Source of the DNA: Bacteroides stercoris ATCC 43183
GTDB taxonomy: Bacteria > Bacteroidota > Bacteroidia > Bacteroidales > Bacteroidaceae
NCBI RefSeq assembly: GCF_025147325.1
Contig: NZ_CP102262.1
Coordinates: 1 to 64,000, forward strand
DNA length: 64,000 nt
Reading direction: 5' to 3'
Positions within the stretch are counted from its first letter, which is position 1, and each line of letters begins with the position of its first letter. The notes under the pieces were generated by a model. That model saw only the letters and a program-made list of their open reading frames with translations. It ran no database searches and was not told where the DNA came from. Below are positions 43,530-53,552 of this stretch, piece by piece. Made by a program: the position numbers and the translations under genes.

Positions 43530-44180
43530 ATGAAGAAACTTGTTATATTCGACTTAGACGGTACATTATTAAATACCATTGCCGATTTGGCGCAAAGCAC
43601 CAACCATGCATTAAGCGTACTTGGTTACCCCACCCACGAGGAATCAGCCTATAACTTCATGGTGGGCAACGGAATCAACAAACTATTTGAGCGGGCCCTT
43701 CCCGAAGGAGAGAAGAGCGAAGAAAATGTGCTCCGTGTCCGTAAGGAATTCATTCCTTACTACGATGCACACAATGCCGACAAGAGCCGTCCCTATCCCG
43801 GCATACCCGAACTGCTAGAACAATTACAGTCGCTGGGACTGCAAATAGCGGTTGCATCCAATAAATACCAAGCAGCAACCCAAAAACTGATAGCTCACTA
43901 TTTCCCGAAAATAAACTTTGTCGCCGTATTCGGCCAACGGGAAGGAGTAAACGTGAAACCCGACCCGACCATTGTAGACGATATTCTATCCATTGCCAAA
44001 ACAGATAGAAAAGATGTGCTTTATGTAGGAGATTCCGGCGTGGATATGCAGACGGCAATCAATGCCGGAGTAACGTCTTGCGGAGTAACCTGGGGGTTCC
44101 GTCCACGGACAGAGTTAGAGGAGTTTCACCCCGATTATATTGCAGACAAAGCGGAAGAAATCTTAAAACGGATAAACTGA
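43530..44180 (+). CDS. HAD-family phosphatase (phosphoglycolate phosphatase-like)
   Basis: A 216-residue haloacid dehalogenase phosphatase. Motif I FDLDGTLLNT holds the nucleophile Asp, motif II lies at IAVASNK, motif III Lys in VNVKPDPT and motif IV is YVGDSGVDMQTA. The alpha-helical cap of the Gph/PgmB type lies between motifs I and II. The ATG at 43530 starts at MKKLVIFDLDG; a 13-residue upstream extension overlaps the -7 box. Substrate is unknown: phosphoglycolate or a sugar phosphate. GH95 follows after 6 nt, which suggests cotranscription. Confidence 0.88.
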   Translation: MKKLVIFDLDGTLLNTIADLAQSTNHALSVLGYPTHEESAYNFMVGNGINKLFERALPEGEKSEENVLRVRKEFIPYYDAHNADKSRPYPGIPELLEQLQSLGLQIAVASNKYQAATQKLIAHYFPKINFVAVFGQREGVNVKPDPTIVDDILSIAKTDRKDVLYVGDSGVDMQTAINAGVTSCGVTWGFRPRTELEEFHPDYIADKAEEILKRIN

Positions 44181-44186
44181 CAAGCT

Positions 44187-46664
44187 ATGATCAAAAAATG
44201 GTTCATGCTAATCCTTACCTTTTGCTGTATCGGCGGTAAGGTCACGGCACAAAATGATACCGTCCTGAAACTATGGTACGACAGCCCAGCCAGACAATGG
44301 GTAGAAGCTCTGCCATTGGGCAACGGAAGCTTGGGAGCAATGGTCTTCGGCGACCCCATACACGAACGGTTCCAGCTCAATGAAGAGACTGTTTGGGGCG
44401 GTTCACCTCACAACAACACCAATCCCAAGGCAAAAGAAGCATTGCCTCGCATACGCCAACTGATATTCGAAGGGAAAAATAAAGAAGCGCAAGAGTTATG
44501 CGGCCCTGCCATCTGTTCACAATCCGCCAATGGAATGCCGTATCAAACGGTCGGCACACTGCATCTCGATTTTGAAGGAATCAGTAAATACGATGACTAT
44601 TACCGGGATCTGGATATTGAAAAGGCAATAGCCACCACCCGTTTCACAGCCAATGGCATTACTTACGTACGGGAAACATTCACCTCATTTCCCGACCGGT
44701 TATTAGTTATCAGACTAACAGCCTCGAAAAAAAGAAGCATTTCTTTCACTGCGCATTACACCACTCCTTATACCGAAAACACAGAGCGCCGCATCTCTTC
44801 CCTCAACGAATTGCAACTCAACGGAAAGGCCAACGACCACGAAGGCATTGAGGGGAAGGTTCGATTCACCGCACTTACCCGGATTGAGAATAACGGCGGT
44901 ACGCTAAAAGCAACCTCCGACAGTACTTTGCAAGTCAAGAATGCCAATAGCGTTGTTCTGTACGTCTCCATCGGCACAAACTTCATAAACTACAAAGACA
45001 TATCGGGAGATGCACTTAAAACCGCACAGCAATACATGAAGCAGGCCGGCAAGAACTACACAAAAAGAAAAGAAGCCCACATTGCCGCCTATCAAAAATA
45101 CTTTAACCGCGTTTCCCTCGACTTGGGCAGCAATTCCCAAATCAAAAAACCGACAGACCGGCGTGTAAAAGAATTCAGTTCTACTGCCGATCCGCAAATG
45201 GCTGCCCTATACTTCCAATTCGGACGTTATCTCTTAATATGTTCTTCACAGCCGGGTGGACAAGCCGCCAACCTGCAAGGCATCTGGAACTATCAGTTAC
45301 GCGCTCCCTGGGACGGGAAGTACACCACCGACATTAACGTAGAAATGAATTATTGGCCAGCAGAAACCACTGCCTTGCCCGAAATGCACGAGCCGTTTCT
45401 GCAATTGGTAAAAGAAGTAGCCATACAAGGTCGCGAGAGTGCCGCCATGTACGGCTGCCGTGGCTGGACGTTGCATCACAACACCGATATATGGCGCAGT
45501 ACAGGCGCCGTAGACGGTCCTAAATATGGTATTTGGCCCACTTGTAACGCCTGGTTCTGCCAGCACTTATGGGATCGGTATCTGTTCTCCGGCGATAAGA
45601 ACTATTTGGCAGAGGTTTATCCGATTATGCGCGGCGCCTGCGAATTTTATCTGGACTTCTTAGTACGCGAACCCCAAAACAACTGGCTGGTAGTAGCTCC
45701 TTCCTATTCACCGGAAAACAGTCCGTCTGTTAACGGTAAACGCGATTTTGTAATTGTTGCCGGTGCTACGATGGATAATCAAATGGTTTACGACCTCTTC
45801 CACAATACCATTCAAGCCGCCACCTTAATGAATGAGCATAAATCCTTCACAGACAGCCTGCAAACCGTGGCCAAGCATTTGGCACCCATGCAGGTAGGAC
45901 GCTGGGGACAGTTGCAAGAATGGATGGAAGACTGGGACAATCCTCAGGATCACCACCGTCATGTTTCCCACTTATGGGGACTATATCCCGGCCGTCAAAT
46001 CAGCGCCTATAATTCTCCTGTTCTTTTTGAAGCGGCCAAGAAATCGCTGATTGCCCGTGGAGACCACTCCACCGGTTGGTCTATGGGATGGAAAGTCTGC
46101 CTATGGGCACGGCTGCTCGACGGTAATCACGCCTATAAACTGATTACCGAACAACTCCACCCCACCACCGATGAACGCGGACAAAACGGGGGGACCTATC
46201 CTAATCTGTTCGATGCCCATCCGCCTTTCCAGATAGACGGCAATTTCGGATGCACGGCCGGCATAGCCGAAATGCTTGTACAAAGCCATGACGGTGCCAT
46301 TCATCTCCTGCCTGCATTGCCCAATGTGTGGGAACATGGCACTATAAAAGGAATTCGCTGTCGCGGCGGTTTTCTGCTGGAAGAGATGAAATGGGAAAAA
46401 GGAAAAGTGCAAACGGTTACCATAGCTTCCACCATCGGCGGAACCTTACGTATACGTACCGCCTCCCCTTTATATCTGAATGGAGAAAAGCTGACACCGG
46501 CGACAGAAGAGTCATGCAATAATCCGCTGCTGCTATCCCAACCGATACGGAAGCCGTTGGTTGCAGCCAGTGCACCGCTATCAGTACCTCAAAAGCAGCA
46601 ATCGTATATTTATGACATCAAGACCAAAGCCGGAGAAAGGTATACGTTTCTCCCTACCGATTAG
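44187..46664 (+). CDS. GH95 alpha-L-fucosidase/galactosidase-type glycoside hydrolase
   Basis: Removes terminal alpha-L-fucose, or alpha-L-galactose in some members, from plant glycans such as rhamnogalacturonan or xyloglucan side chains. The 825-residue protein has a signal peptide (to KVTAQ), an N-terminal domain with [14 protein letters not shown] and LNEETVWGG, the (alpha/alpha)6 domain with QGIWN and [10 protein letters not shown], the HHNTDIWR region, and [17 protein letters not shown] near the C-terminus with the conserved Asp. Start ATG at 44187, 6 nt after the HAD gene. Converges with the pectate lyase operon across a symmetrical terminator. Confidence 0.93.
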   Translation: MIKKWFMLILTFCCIGGKVTAQNDTVLKLWYDSPARQWVEALPLGNGSLGAMVFGDPIHERFQLNEETVWGGSPHNNTNPKAKEALPRIRQLIFEGKNKEAQELCGPAICSQSANGMPYQTVGTLHLDFEGISKYDDYYRDLDIEKAIATTRFTANGITYVRETFTSFPDRLLVIRLTASKKRSISFTAHYTTPYTENTERRISSLNELQLNGKANDHEGIEGKVRFTALTRIENNGGTLKATSDSTLQVKNANSVVLYVSIGTNFINYKDISGDALKTAQQYMKQAGKNYTKRKEAHIAAYQKYFNRVSLDLGSNSQIKKPTDRRVKEFSSTADPQMAALYFQFGRYLLICSSQPGGQAANLQGIWNYQLRAPWDGKYTTDINVEMNYWPAETTALPEMHEPFLQLVKEVAIQGRESAAMYGCRGWTLHHNTDIWRSTGAVDGPKYGIWPTCNAWFCQHLWDRYLFSGDKNYLAEVYPIMRGACEFYLDFLVREPQNNWLVVAPSYSPENSPSVNGKRDFVIVAGATMDNQMVYDLFHNTIQAATLMNEHKSFTDSLQTVAKHLAPMQVGRWGQLQEWMEDWDNPQDHHRHVSHLWGLYPGRQISAYNSPVLFEAAKKSLIARGDHSTGWSMGWKVCLWARLLDGNHAYKLITEQLHPTTDERGQNGGTYPNLFDAHPPFQIDGNFGCTAGIAEMLVQSHDGAIHLLPALPNVWEHGTIKGIRCRGGFLLEEMKWEKGKVQTVTIASTIGGTLRIRTASPLYLNGEKLTPATEESCNNPLLLSQPIRKPLVAASAPLSVPQKQQSYIYDIKTKAGERYTFLPTD

Positions 46665-46806
46665 TTTACCATGATGTAAGTTTACATATACATTTAAAAT
46701 TCCAAGTCTTTATTGATGCTATCTCATAAATAGGCTCAGATTCTTTTCAAAATAGTATGTCTGAATAGATAAGAATTAGTAGACAATACAGAATATTAAA
46801 TATAAA

Positions 46807-46851
46807 GATGGTATATGGAGTAATTATAATCAATCATTTCCATATACCATC
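46807..46851. terminator. Symmetrical terminator between the two pectin-locus arms
   Basis: GATGGTATATGGA (46807-46819) and TCCATATACCATC (46839-46851) form a perfect 13-bp stem between the convergent GH95 and pectate lyase genes and can serve both. The rest of 46665-46903 is AT-rich and non-coding. Confidence 0.8.
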
Positions 46852-46903
46852 TTATTCTTTAGGATAGTCACCAAATGCTCCTATTTAAGAAAGAAGAGAT
46901 TTA

Positions 46904-48379
46904 TTAGGGAAAGAGATGTTCCACTAAACTATTCAGATAAATCTCCAAATTCGTATAATTTGCATTTAAGTTATAATTTTTACTATCCGAGGCATCATTC
47001 GGATTCAACCCGTTAGCTATCTCCCATTCATCGGGCATACCATCCAAATCGGCATCAGTCAAAGCTGTTTTAGAATTATATTCAGGCCACCCACCAACAT
47101 CCTCCGGTCTGTCTATCATGCCATTTGTACTCCCATGACTACCCTCATTGGTATATATCCCTTTACGGGTTTCCTCTACAATACGCTTATCATTTATGTC
47201 ACGGCTGTATGATGCGCCGGCAAATTGAAGGACAGCTTCAAAAGCATCCCATGTAGACTGCAAAGAAGTACGTTCTGCAAAATCGAACGGCTGCTTTGCC
47301 AGCAAATCGCTTTTCGGAGCAAAATTATTCTTCACTATCAATCCAACTGTATTATCCTTATTAACCAACATCATCTCCTGACGTTGTTTCTCGTTCAGTT
47401 TTTCACAAGTAGGATCCATATAATTTCCGGAAAAGAAGAATACACCATGCGTTCCTTTTACATTTTGATGTTTCCCATCATCGGAATAAGCAGTAAACAA
47501 ACGTTTGTAAGATGATTTAGTAGCCGTATGAGGTCCCGGTTTATAATAATTATTTATAAAGTTATAGCTTCCTCCTTCACCGGCATACGCTCCATCACTA
47601 CCAAAATTATAGATTACATTATTGAACAAATCCACTTTTTCATCTTCAGGCTTGCCAGTATAACGACTTCCGCATAAACGCGGAGTACGGTTCATATGAT
47701 GCGCCAGCAGGTTATGATGAAAAGACGCCGTTTGACCGCCCCATATACCACCATACCCATGAGCACCTTTTTCGTGAATGGAATTTGCAAGGCTTTCGCT
47801 GATAATACACCATTGCAACGTAAAATTACTGTTATCATAAAAAGTTGCACATTCATCGGTACTCCAACTCATAGAGCAATGGTCAATAATGATATTACGA
47901 TGATGTTTAAAACCATTCATCGCATCATCGCCTTTTTGTTTTATCTCTGCCCCCATACGCGAACGGATAAAACGGATTATTACATTATCTGCCTGTACGC
48001 TCAACGTATAATTTTTCAAACAGATACCATCTCCCGGCGCTGTTTGTCCAGCAATGGTAACATCACCGTTATTAATTTTCAGAGGTGACTGCAATTCAAT
48101 CAAGCCACTAACAGCAAAAACTATAGTACGAGAACCCTTCTTTCTCAAGGCCCAACGTAAAGTACCCTCTGTTCCGTCATCTTTCAAAGAGTTTACGACC
48201 AATACCTCACCACCAGCTCCTCCGGTTGTGTATTTTCCTGCTCCGTCTGCACCCGGAAAAGCCGGAATCTTAGAACGGTCGGGAGTATCATATACCGGCA
48301 AACTCTGTCCAAATACCTCAGAAACAAAAGATACCATAACCCCTGCCATGCAGACAGCCAATAACAAGTTCTTTTTCAT
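46904..48379 (-). CDS. Pectate lyase (PL1-type), exported, non-lipoprotein
   Basis: Cleaves de-esterified polygalacturonate by beta-elimination with calcium. Of 491 residues, the first 25 are an ordinary signal peptide ending EVFGQ with no lipobox, unlike its two neighbours, so it is probably periplasmic. The parallel beta-helix shows [14 protein letters not shown], the invariant WGG region (YGGIWGGQTASFHHN) and the catalytic Arg segment [10 protein letters not shown]. The C-terminus has DADLDGMPDEWE, a calcium-binding-like repeat, and ends YTNLEIYLNSLVEHLFP. Last gene of the SusC operon; most similar to the lyase at 50139. Confidence 0.93.
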   Translation of the reverse strand: MKKNLLLAVCMAGVMVSFVSEVFGQSLPVYDTPDRSKIPAFPGADGAGKYTTGGAGGEVLVVNSLKDDGTEGTLRWALRKKGSRTIVFAVSGLIELQSPLKINNGDVTIAGQTAPGDGICLKNYTLSVQADNVIIRFIRSRMGAEIKQKGDDAMNGFKHHRNIIIDHCSMSWSTDECATFYDNSNFTLQWCIISESLANSIHEKGAHGYGGIWGGQTASFHHNLLAHHMNRTPRLCGSRYTGKPEDEKVDLFNNVIYNFGSDGAYAGEGGSYNFINNYYKPGPHTATKSSYKRLFTAYSDDGKHQNVKGTHGVFFFSGNYMDPTCEKLNEKQRQEMMLVNKDNTVGLIVKNNFAPKSDLLAKQPFDFAERTSLQSTWDAFEAVLQFAGASYSRDINDKRIVEETRKGIYTNEGSHGSTNGMIDRPEDVGGWPEYNSKTALTDADLDGMPDEWEIANGLNPNDASDSKNYNLNANYTNLEIYLNSLVEHLFP

Positions 48380-48407
48380 AACAAATTCTTTTTAAACAAA
48401 ACACATC

Positions 48408-50096
48408 TCAATCAGCCACAGCACCGCCTTTACTGCCAGCCTCCATAATACCGTGTACAAGACTGTTCATATACATCTCGATGTTAGTATATTTACCATT
48501 AACATCAACAGTCCGTTCATTCGCATCATTTTTCTTAAAATCAAGCCCATATTCCTTTTCCCAATAATCCGGAATTCCGTCACTGTCAGTATCTTCAGTG
48601 CATATTTCAGTATCTGTTGCCAGAACCGGGAATCCCTTTTCATCCAATTGTCCGGCATTAGTACCAATGTCAGACGGCTTATTGATATATCCCGGTTTAT
48701 TATCCGACCATCCCTTCAATGATTCCCATTCTTTGGCACTGCCTGTACAAGTTGCCACACCTTTTCTGACATCACTTATAATAAGTTCATCAAGCTTATC
48801 TCTATAATTGCAAGCACCGGCATATTGTAAAACCATATCATAAGCATCAACGGCAGAATGGGTCGTCACATGTCCGGCTCCGGAAACAGGAGAATTTACC
48901 TTTATGCTTGTATGTTCTTTCCAAAGGGCTGAACTCTCCCCGCCTTCGCAATTTTTAGCATCCATTTGTCCGAATACACCATCTTGCCAGTTATCGGCAG
49001 TCACGTCACTATATCCTTCCACACAGTTTCCACTAACATAAAACCTGCCCCAGGTCTGAAGCCATTTTTTATAATCTGCTCCCGAATAATCTTTCGGATA
49101 CACATCGGGTTTGGCAATGCGATACTGACGTTTTTCCTTACTGCCGGTAAAAAGTTTAGTTGCAGGTCCGGGTTTATAATAATTGTTTACAAGATTCACC
49201 TTTTGAGCTTCACCGCCATAACAGCCTTCTCCCGCATAATTATAGTACACATTATTGCGTATATCAACAAGTTCACCCTTATCAAGAGCCAATGTCGTGT
49301 AGCGAGGTCCAAGACGTGGTACCCGGCTTTCGCAATGAGCAATTATATTATGGTGATAAGAAGCATAGTGTCCTCCCCAATTGCCTCCGTATCCATGAGT
49401 ATTAAATTTCTCTCCTGTTATTTTGGCAGGAGTTACTCGCAATGACTGCGCAACCAAGCACCACTGTACCGTAGTATATTCCGAACCATATACAGACAAT
49501 CCTTCATCCGTTCCCCAACTTACAGAACAATGATCGATAATAATATTCTTATTATCCGAACCTCCCAGACCATCATTATCCGTATTGATATTACCCGGAC
49601 GGAAGCGAATAAATCTGATTATCACATTATCAGAGTTTATGGTAAAAGGATAATTTGCTATACAGATTCCTCCCGGCGAGGTCTGCCCTGCAATCGTAAG
49701 ATTGTCATTTTTTGTTTTAAGTTCACGTTCCAGCATGATAGTACCGGAAATTGCAAAAACAACAGTTCGTGCACCGCTTTTCTCTACTGCATATCGTAAA
49801 GTTCCTTCCGGCTTGCTGGCAGGGTCATCCAAACGTGTCACAACATATACAGCACCTCCGCGGCCACCGGTCGCATTGCGACCATGACCTTCAGCATAAG
49901 GAAAAGCAAATAACTCGCCATAGTCCAATGTTTTCACTCCGGTATCAGGAGAGTCGTTTTCCTCACCATTGCTTTCATCGTCGCCGTTGCTACCTATATT
50001 TCCTTCCGAATCTACAATCGGATCATCTCCGGAACAGGAAATACCCCCGAATCCTAAAACAAATAGCAAATAGAACAACCAATATATACCTTTCAT
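48408..50096 (-). CDS. Pectate lyase (PL1-type) lipoprotein
   Basis: A 562-residue surface lipoprotein candidate: signal MKGIYWLFYLLFVLGFGGISC with the anchor Cys followed by SGDDPIVDSEG, an acidic stretch of the kind that directs surface export. An acidic, Asn-rich linker precedes the beta-helix, where IIIDHCSVSWGTDEG, YGGNWGGHYASYHHN and the catalytic Arg region ESRVPRLGPR are visible. It is the most divergent of the three lyases, with a CN-type rather than CGSR ending. The C-terminus repeats DTDSDGIPDYWEKEYGL. It lies 42 nt after the lyase encoded upstream and 28 nt before the next. Confidence 0.92.
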   Translation of the reverse strand: MKGIYWLFYLLFVLGFGGISCSGDDPIVDSEGNIGSNGDDESNGEENDSPDTGVKTLDYGELFAFPYAEGHGRNATGGRGGAVYVVTRLDDPASKPEGTLRYAVEKSGARTVVFAISGTIMLERELKTKNDNLTIAGQTSPGGICIANYPFTINSDNVIIRFIRFRPGNINTDNDGLGGSDNKNIIIDHCSVSWGTDEGLSVYGSEYTTVQWCLVAQSLRVTPAKITGEKFNTHGYGGNWGGHYASYHHNIIAHCESRVPRLGPRYTTLALDKGELVDIRNNVYYNYAGEGCYGGEAQKVNLVNNYYKPGPATKLFTGSKEKRQYRIAKPDVYPKDYSGADYKKWLQTWGRFYVSGNCVEGYSDVTADNWQDGVFGQMDAKNCEGGESSALWKEHTSIKVNSPVSGAGHVTTHSAVDAYDMVLQYAGACNYRDKLDELIISDVRKGVATCTGSAKEWESLKGWSDNKPGYINKPSDIGTNAGQLDEKGFPVLATDTEICTEDTDSDGIPDYWEKEYGLDFKKNDANERTVDVNGKYTNIEMYMNSLVHGIMEAGSKGGAVAD

Positions 50097-50138
50097 ATCT
50101 TATCCGTTTTTTAATCCAAATATGTAATTATACAAATA

Positions 50139-51746
50139 TCATTTAGCCGGATAAAGTTTCTCTACCAAGCTATTGATATATACTTCCAAATTTGTATATT
50201 CCTTACTCAGATTATATTTGACTCCATCTGCAGAACTTTTCGGATTCAACCCATTGGCTGCCTCCCAAGCATCCGGCATTCCGTCGCCGTCTGTATCCAC
50301 AGGGGCATTCTCTTTCACATATACAGGCCATCCTCCCACATCCGTTGCCTTATCAATAAGTCCCAGCACACTGCCGTTACTTCCTGAGGCCGTATAATCT
50401 CCATTACGTACATTGTCTACTATACGCCTGTCCACCGCATCAGACTTCAACGAAGCACCGGCATACAGCAGTACGGCTTTATAAGCTTCTGAAGCAGACT
50501 GCGTAAATAATGCCGCATCATCGGTTATTGTAAATTCCGAGTTAGCCTGAATAGCAGACTTTCCACCGGAAGGTAAGAGTACACCGGATGTCTCATTCGG
50601 CTGCAAACCGACCCAATTATCATTGTTCACCTCCTCCAGCAAAGACTGATAAGCAGGATTTAATTGAGGGCATGTACCATCAAAATAGTTACCATTCAGA
50701 TAAAACATTCCCCATGTTCCTTTTGCATTTTTATTTTTTCCATCATCTCCATTCGGCTGAAAAATGCGATTGACAATATTTGGTTTTTCATTGGTAGAAG
50801 GCCCCGGTTTATAATAATTATTCACAAAATTATAACTTCCTCCTTCACCGGCATAGCCGCCATTGGTAGGTCCCCAATTATAAAAGACATTGTTGCGTAG
50901 ATCTACTTTTTCATTGCCGGGTTTACCGGTATACCTACTGCCACATAGACGAGGAGTACGACTACTATGATGTGCCAGAAGATTATGGTGGAACGTAGCA
51001 GGTGAGCCACCCCAAATACCTCCATACCCATGATTACCTTTGGTATGTACAGAACGGTTCAAACTCTCGCTGATAATACACCACTGCATAGTAAAATTGC
51101 TATTATCATAAAAGGAAGCACACTCATCCGTACACCAGCTCATGGAACAATGATCTATGATGATGTTCTTATGTTGCTTTCCCCAAAGTGCATCGCCACT
51201 ATCCGCCTCACCTTCAGTTGTGAAATTATCAGATCCCATTCGAAAACGCATAAAACGAATAATGACATTATCAGCCTGTACAGAAACCGGATAACCTTTC
51301 AAACAAATACCGTCTCCGGGAGCTGTCTGACCGGCAATTGTCAGGTCACCATTTACTATTTTCAGCGGGCTGTTCAAATCTATCAGTCCACTCACTGCAA
51401 ACACAATCGTACGCGCTCCGCTTTGGCTGATACCGTAACGCAAAGTCCCTTTTTCGTTGGTGTCTGCCAATGAAGTCACCACATACACCTTTCCACCTGC
51501 TCCGCCTGTAGTAAACCGACCGGCGCCATATGCACCCGGAAATGCAGCAATCGAAGAACGGTCCGGAGCAGGATACTCTTCCAATGTATTATCCGTATCT
51601 GGATTATTATCTCCATCCCCATTATTATCAGTTTCTGGCGGAACTTCCGTTCCGCCAGAAACCGGATTATCATCCGAACATGCCACTACTGAAGCAGAAA
51701 GGATGAAACACAGCAAACCAAAATAAACGAGTTTCAATATTCTCAT
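50139..51746 (-). CDS. Pectate lyase (PL1-type) lipoprotein
   Basis: A 535-residue lipoprotein with signal [23 protein letters not shown] and SDDNPVSGG after the anchor Cys, again acidic and suggestive of a surface position. Beta-helix motifs are [30 protein letters not shown] and the catalytic Arg segment [11 protein letters not shown]. The C-terminus carries [19 protein letters not shown] and ends [17 protein letters not shown]. The ATG at 51746 is chosen; a longer frame runs into the upstream CE8 gene. A hairpin lies between it and CE8. Confidence 0.93.
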   Translation of the reverse strand: MRILKLVYFGLLCFILSASVVACSDDNPVSGGTEVPPETDNNGDGDNNPDTDNTLEEYPAPDRSSIAAFPGAYGAGRFTTGGAGGKVYVVTSLADTNEKGTLRYGISQSGARTIVFAVSGLIDLNSPLKIVNGDLTIAGQTAPGDGICLKGYPVSVQADNVIIRFMRFRMGSDNFTTEGEADSGDALWGKQHKNIIIDHCSMSWCTDECASFYDNSNFTMQWCIISESLNRSVHTKGNHGYGGIWGGSPATFHHNLLAHHSSRTPRLCGSRYTGKPGNEKVDLRNNVFYNWGPTNGGYAGEGGSYNFVNNYYKPGPSTNEKPNIVNRIFQPNGDDGKNKNAKGTWGMFYLNGNYFDGTCPQLNPAYQSLLEEVNNDNWVGLQPNETSGVLLPSGGKSAIQANSEFTITDDAALFTQSASEAYKAVLLYAGASLKSDAVDRRIVDNVRNGDYTASGSNGSVLGLIDKATDVGGWPVYVKENAPVDTDGDGMPDAWEAANGLNPKSSADGVKYNLSKEYTNLEVYINSLVEKLYPAK

Positions 51747-51766
51747 AAGTAAGTTTTTTAATACAT

Positions 51767-51795
51767 AAAAGCCGGCAGCAGATTTACCGGCTTTT
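51767..51795 (-). terminator. Intra-operon hairpin between CE8 and pectate lyase
   Basis: AAAAGCCGG (51767-51775) pairs with CCGGCTTTT (51787-51795); on the minus strand it sits just after the CE8 stop. It could lower expression of the three lyases relative to upstream genes. Confidence 0.55.
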
Positions 51796-51804
51796 ATAAA
51801 ACAA

Positions 51805-53529
51805 TTATTCAGCACTGATGCTTCCGTAGTGTCCTACTCCCCTGACTGTGTATACCCCGTCAGCAGCAGTCGTAACAGATACCGAAGTTTCGGTAGTCTG
51901 TGCCAAATAGACGCCATTCACAAAAATAAGATAACCTGCTGCTCCGTCTATTGCATTCCAACTTAAAGTAGTACCATCCAAGGTAGCCATAGTAGTGCCT
52001 GGGGTCTGCATATACTGTTTCGGATTCCATCCCTCTCTGGCAATGATGTTCTCATAAGTATATCCGGCAGCTTCATCTGCAGAAAGAACTTTTGCAGTAA
52101 ACTGACTGCTGCCGCTACCAACTGTCATATCTCCTGTTGAAATTACCTGATTATTTTTATCAACCGTATTATATTCGCCAAAAAGAGCAGGCGCTGCGCT
52201 ACCCGCAGTCCAATGACCGTCTATAATATCCATCTTCAAAGCAGTGTTAATGAAAACCGCCTTCGCAGAAGTTGATTGCTGACGTCCGAAAGAAAAAGCG
52301 GTTATACCTGCCTCACCGTCTATCGTACAGTCTTTCATCACATACCCATAAGCATCGGTTTCGTTACTACGTGAAGCCGTAATAAAACTACCATTGCCCG
52401 TGTTATAAAAAGTACTGTTTTCTATCAGCACATCACCACTTCCCCAGATATAGTCCGTACTACCTTCAATCCATGAATTTTGTACATAAGCCCGGCAAAT
52501 ACCATACGTTCCGTTCACTTTCTGGAAACGCGTCCACCACGTATCCTGGAATGAAACCAATTTACAATTATTCATAGCCAATCTATCATAATGGCTACAC
52601 AGAGCTTCAGCTTGTCCACCTTTTCCAAGACCACCGTCATAGCGGCTTTTCAATGCACCGTACAAGTTAATAATGGAAATGTTCTCCAGGTAAACATCAG
52701 TGGCTTTAATCAATACTACACAATTCTGATCTGTGGTATATCCTGCAAGGCGCGCAGGTGAATTAGGATTGTGAATAGAATAAGGCCATGTATCCGAATT
52801 AGTTTGCTCCTCTACACGATTCAACGCAAATTGAATTTTCACTCTGTCAGGATTTTCTCCAATCAAATGAATAAACGGTTTTGTTTTAGGTATATATACA
52901 CATTCATTATAGGTTCCTGCTGCAATAAAAATCAGGTAAGGCGATGTCAAATTGGCAGGAGCGGCATTAATAGCAGCTTGTACAGTGGTATAATCACCTC
53001 TTCCGTTTGCATCAACAACAGCATCAAACACCGTTTCGCTATCTCCACCGGAAATACCGGAAGTGGCTGTAAACTTCAAAGTAATATCTTTGCTGTAAGG
53101 ACGATGCTGCATATCCGTCAATGTACCCGCCTCGATAAATAAGGAACATTCGGAACCTTCACTGACAGAATAAGGATAGCGGACTTTCTCATAATTGATG
53201 ACAATCTGATTGGAAGCAACCTTATCATTGAAATAAATTCCGGTTGTCAGCACTTCACCGGTTTCTTCATCCTTAGTCGGCGGAGTCTGGCGCATGGTTT
53301 TGCTAAAGACAAACTCCACATAACCATCAGTACCCGCCGTCAAATTGTTCTCCGTTTCCGAATCAATATTGGCAAGATCAACCTCCGTACCATTGATATT
53401 GCATGAAATAAGAACAGGAGCACTTGTATTTTCCTTGCCTTCATCGTTATCTTCACAGGCATAACCTGTGAAGATAAGTAACAAGAGGAGCAAGCATTTG
53501 CCTACTGTATAAATAGATTTTGTATTCAT
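51805..53529 (-). CDS. Pectin methylesterase (CE8) lipoprotein
   Basis: Removes methyl esters from homogalacturonan so that pectate lyases can act. The 574-residue protein has a lipoprotein signal ending LLIFTGYAC, followed by EDNDEGKEN. An N-terminal Ig-like domain (about 35-165) precedes the CE8 beta-helix with QAEAL, the catalytic Asp pair in SFQDTWW and STDYIWGSG, and an Arg in FSFGRQQ where plant and proteobacterial esterases have LGRPW. A fibronectin-like module ([16 protein letters not shown]) ends the protein. Ends 58 nt before the lyase, with the hairpin between. Confidence 0.92.
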   Translation of the reverse strand: MNTKSIYTVGKCLLLLLLIFTGYACEDNDEGKENTSAPVLISCNINGTEVDLANIDSETENNLTAGTDGYVEFVFSKTMRQTPPTKDEETGEVLTTGIYFNDKVASNQIVINYEKVRYPYSVSEGSECSLFIEAGTLTDMQHRPYSKDITLKFTATSGISGGDSETVFDAVVDANGRGDYTTVQAAINAAPANLTSPYLIFIAAGTYNECVYIPKTKPFIHLIGENPDRVKIQFALNRVEEQTNSDTWPYSIHNPNSPARLAGYTTDQNCVVLIKATDVYLENISIINLYGALKSRYDGGLGKGGQAEALCSHYDRLAMNNCKLVSFQDTWWTRFQKVNGTYGICRAYVQNSWIEGSTDYIWGSGDVLIENSTFYNTGNGSFITASRSNETDAYGYVMKDCTIDGEAGITAFSFGRQQSTSAKAVFINTALKMDIIDGHWTAGSAAPALFGEYNTVDKNNQVISTGDMTVGSGSSQFTAKVLSADEAAGYTYENIIAREGWNPKQYMQTPGTTMATLDGTTLSWNAIDGAAGYLIFVNGVYLAQTTETSVSVTTAADGVYTVRGVGHYGSISAE

Positions 53530-53552
53530 ATTAGTTCATGTTATTAAATTTA

